DNA of 64,000 nt from DASSUW01 sp963803335 (GTDB taxonomy: Bacteria > Actinomycetota > Thermoleophilia > Solirubrobacterales > Solirubrobacteraceae): NCBI GenBank assembly GCA_963803335.1, contig CAWDME010000018.1, positions 71,399 through 135,398 of the forward strand, in the 5' to 3' direction. The translations under genes were made by a program, and so were the position numbers. Numbering within the stretch: the stretch's first letter is position 1; each line of letters starts with the position of its first letter. The notes under the pieces were generated by a model. It worked only from the letters and a program-made list of their open reading frames with translations. It was not told where the DNA came from and made no database searches. Shown piece by piece: positions 61,697-64,000 of the stretch.

Positions 61697-64000
61697 ACCG
61701 GTTCCCGTTGCGGTACGCGCACCAGAACATCCTCGTCGGCCACAGCGACGCCCGCGCGGCGCTGTTTCGGGTGGACACGGTGTCGTATCCGTTCCTGTCG
61801 GCTGCCGACAAACGTGAGTGGTTGCGGCGGCTGGCACGGTTCGCGTTCGCGGCTGAGGCGGACTTCTCGCTGTGGCGGGTCTGCCGCGCGTATCCGGCCG
61901 AGCGCTACACGCAGCAGGCGGACGCGCTGCTGGACGCGCGAACGCAGTCGCCGGCGGCCTGGCGGTCATACCTGGCCGGTCACGAGGCGCATCTGCGCGA
62001 GCTGCGCTCGTTTGTACCCGAGGTCTATCTCGCCGTCTCGCTGAACGCAGACCGCGCGACGGGCGTCATCCGTGGGACGGACAAGATCCGCCGTCGGGTC
62101 GAGGCGCTGTTCGGCGTCGCGGCCGCGGTGCCGATCCCGGGCGCGGAGATCGAGGCGCTGATCGTCGCCGAGGAGCGCGCGTTCCGGCGTGCGGAGGCGT
62201 GCCTGCCGCTACGGCGCGCCACGACGCGCGAGCTGCAGTGGCTGCTGCGGCGCGCCGCTTGCCGCGGCGTTGCCGAACCGCTGCTCGACGACTACTGGGA
62301 GCCGAGCGCACTGATCGTCGAGACCGCCGACGGCCGCGTTGCGTACGAGCCGCTCGGCACCGATCTTGCGCGGCACGCGAACGCGCCGATCCTCGAGCAC
62401 GACCGGGCGCTGGTCGTCGATGCCGAGGAGGGCCGGACGCATCAGGCGCTGCTGGGCATCGGCGCGCTGCCCGAGGAGGCCGAGTTTCCCGGCGGTGCCG
62501 AGCTGCTGTTCTCCCCGCTGGAGGCGCTCCCGTTTCCCGTCGACGCGGTGATGCACGCGCAGTGGCTGGGCAACCGGGAGGCGGTCAGTCGCGTCAGACG
62601 GCGGATCGTCGACGCCGACGTCGCGTTCTCGGAGCAGCTGACGTCCGGCCACGGGCCGTTGTCGTATGCGGCCGAGGAGAACCGGCAGCTGGCGCGCGAG
62701 CTAGACGCCTATCTGCAGTCGACCGAGCGCCCTCCGCTGCTGAACTGCGCGATCTCGTTCGCGGTCGGCGCACGCTCGGGCGAGCTGCTCGAGCAGCGCG
62801 TCGAAGCGCTGCGGCACCGCTTCGGCACGGTTGCGCTGCACCGTCCGCTCGGGCTACAGCCGGCCCTGTTCCTGGACCATCTGCCGCGCGCGGACGGCGG
62901 TCTGGTGCGCGACTACGCCGACGTTTTGACGGTCGAACAGTTCGGCGCGCTGATGCCGCTGGGCACGCACGAGGCCGGCGCCGAATGCGGCGTGTACATC
63001 GGCCGCACGCTGACGGGCGGGGCGCGTCCGGTCCGCTTTGACATCACCGAGGCGTCGCGCACAGGGCGCCCGCCGTCGATCCTGCTCGCCGGCACGCTCG
63101 GATCGGGCAAGACGATCGCGGCCGAGCTGCTTGCGTTCCAGGCCGAGCGGCGCGGCAGCCTGGTGGTCGACGTTGACCCCAAGCCCGACCACAACCTCGA
63201 GGGCCTGCCGGAGCTCGACGGGGCATCCACGTGATCGAGCTCTCGGGCGACGCGCGCTACCGCGGCTGCTAGATCCGCTCGCGGTCGCGCCCGAGGGGCT
63301 GCGAGAGGACCTTGCGAGCTCGTATCTGATGGAACTGCTCCCGCAGGCGCCGCCGCCTGGGAGACCCAGATCCGCAAGGCCGTCCGTGCCACGCTCGAGC
63401 AGCCGGAGCCGAGCTGTTTGCGCGTGCTCGACCGGCTCGCAGCGGCTGCCGACATGGACGCGCGGGCCGCCGGCGACGCGCTGGGCGTGTGGGCGGACTC
63501 TGGCGTGGCGCGGCTCGGGTTCGGCGACGGCCAGCACGCGCGGTTCGCCGCGCAGAAGCCGGTGACGACGATAAAGGCGCGCGGGCTCAGCCTGCCCGCG
63601 CCCGGCATGGCGCGCGCCGATTACGACCAGGCCGAGCGGCTCGGCGTCGCGACGCTGAAGCTGATCGCGGCGTATGCGATGCGGCTGGTCTCCGGCGATC
63701 GCACGGTGCACAAGGTCGTGCTGTTCGACGAGGCTTGGTTCCTGCTCGCCTCGCGCGACGGGCGTCGGCTGATCGACCGGCTCAACCGGCTCGGGCGCGC
63801 CTGGAACGCGACGCTGATCCTCGCCACCCAGCAGCTCACGGACGTCGGCGAGATCGAGAACCTGATCGGCACCCGGTTCATCTTCGGCCAGGAGACGGCT
63901 GCCGAAGCGCGACGGGCGCTCGAGCTGCTCGGCCTGGACGGCGAGGACCGTGTGCTGGTGGAACGCGTGCGCGGCTACCGCAAGGGCCGGTGCCTGATGC
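61693..64000 (+). pseudogene. VirB4/TcpF-type transfer ATPase, frameshifted, runs off the window
   Basis: Hexameric conjugation ATPase of the VirB4/TraC type. The first 513 residues are open, including the Walker A motif LAGTLGSGKT (bases 63090-63118). The frame then breaks: TGA at 63232. Apparent single-base deletions near 63222, 63266 and 63350 shift the frame three times, after which the original frame returns and continues WETQIRKAVRATLEQ, Walker B VVLFDEAWFLLA, and ILATQQLTDVGE to the window end. The C-terminus lies outside. It may be a decayed gene or local sequence error. Confidence 0.7.

Larger units (their letters stand above)
59169..64000. mobile_element. left end of an integrative conjugative element
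   Basis: The region starts with the tRNA-Asp fragment, passes hairpins and short repeats, then carries TcpC-, TcpE- and VirB4-type conjugation genes all transcribed away from the attachment site. It continues beyond the window. No integrase or relaxase is visible here, so these should lie further right, near the intact tRNA-Asp. Codon use stays GC-rich, so the donor is probably another actinobacterium. Confidence 0.75.

Overview
This window is high-GC bacterial chromosome with short intergenic gaps and many 1 to 4 base start/stop overlaps. The gene content points to an actinobacterium, most likely of the class Thermoleophilia (Solirubrobacterales-like). The clues are NucS, an actinobacterial-type fused E2-E1 2-oxoglutarate dehydrogenase, a bacterial eRF1-family protein, a Tat-exported MauA-like cassette and many small secreted proteins of unknown function. 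This assignment is inference; no rRNA gene is present to test it.

Left third (1-26.6 kb): the end of a LuxR-type regulator, then map and pyk diverging from a short gap. A glyoxalase I / metallo-beta-lactamase pair, an FG-GAP protein, Ppx/GppA and a NUDIX-membrane protein pair follow. Next is a 1406-residue fused 2-oxoglutarate dehydrogenase that carries its own two lipoyl domains. Small-molecule and repair genes come after it (histidine phosphatase, DUF1028, ATL, YjbQ, enoyl-CoA hydratase, nucS). A J-domain/TPR gene has an upstream region holding two copies of a five-codon ORF (MGWKI), each with its own ribosome-binding site. HD-GYP, FAD-oxidase, class I amidotransferase and EttA genes complete this part.

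Middle (26.7-49.4 kb): a GGDEF protein is followed by a tight four-gene cassette resembling parts of the methylamine dehydrogenase (mau) cluster: a MauE-thioredoxin fusion, a Tat-exported MauA-like small subunit with one tryptophan, a MauF-like membrane protein and a beta-propeller-like protein. Then come gamma-glutamyltransferase, an M42 peptidase, aconitase, a beta-helix protein, and a lipoprotein aminotransferase. A four-gene aldolase / HAD / DhaL / DhaK operon and a run of eRF1-like, dehydrogenase, nicotinamidase and PIMT genes close this part.

Right part (49.4-59.2 kb): a very large secreted GH92 alpha-mannosidase sits behind an 18-base perfect palindrome that looks like a LacI-family operator. 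Nicotinate phosphoribosyltransferase, UppP, a transglycosylase and two truncated gene remnants joined head to head follow.

From about 59.17 kb the window enters an integrated conjugative element. The 3' part of a tRNA-Asp gene, from anticodon loop to acceptor, marks the attachment site. Hairpins and repeats come next, then a TcpC / small membrane protein / TcpE / VirB4-type conjugation cassette that runs off the window. Four genes carry apparent frameshifts or an in-frame stop (GNAT, nucleotidyltransferase, PPOX, VirB4). I cannot tell real decay from sequence error here.
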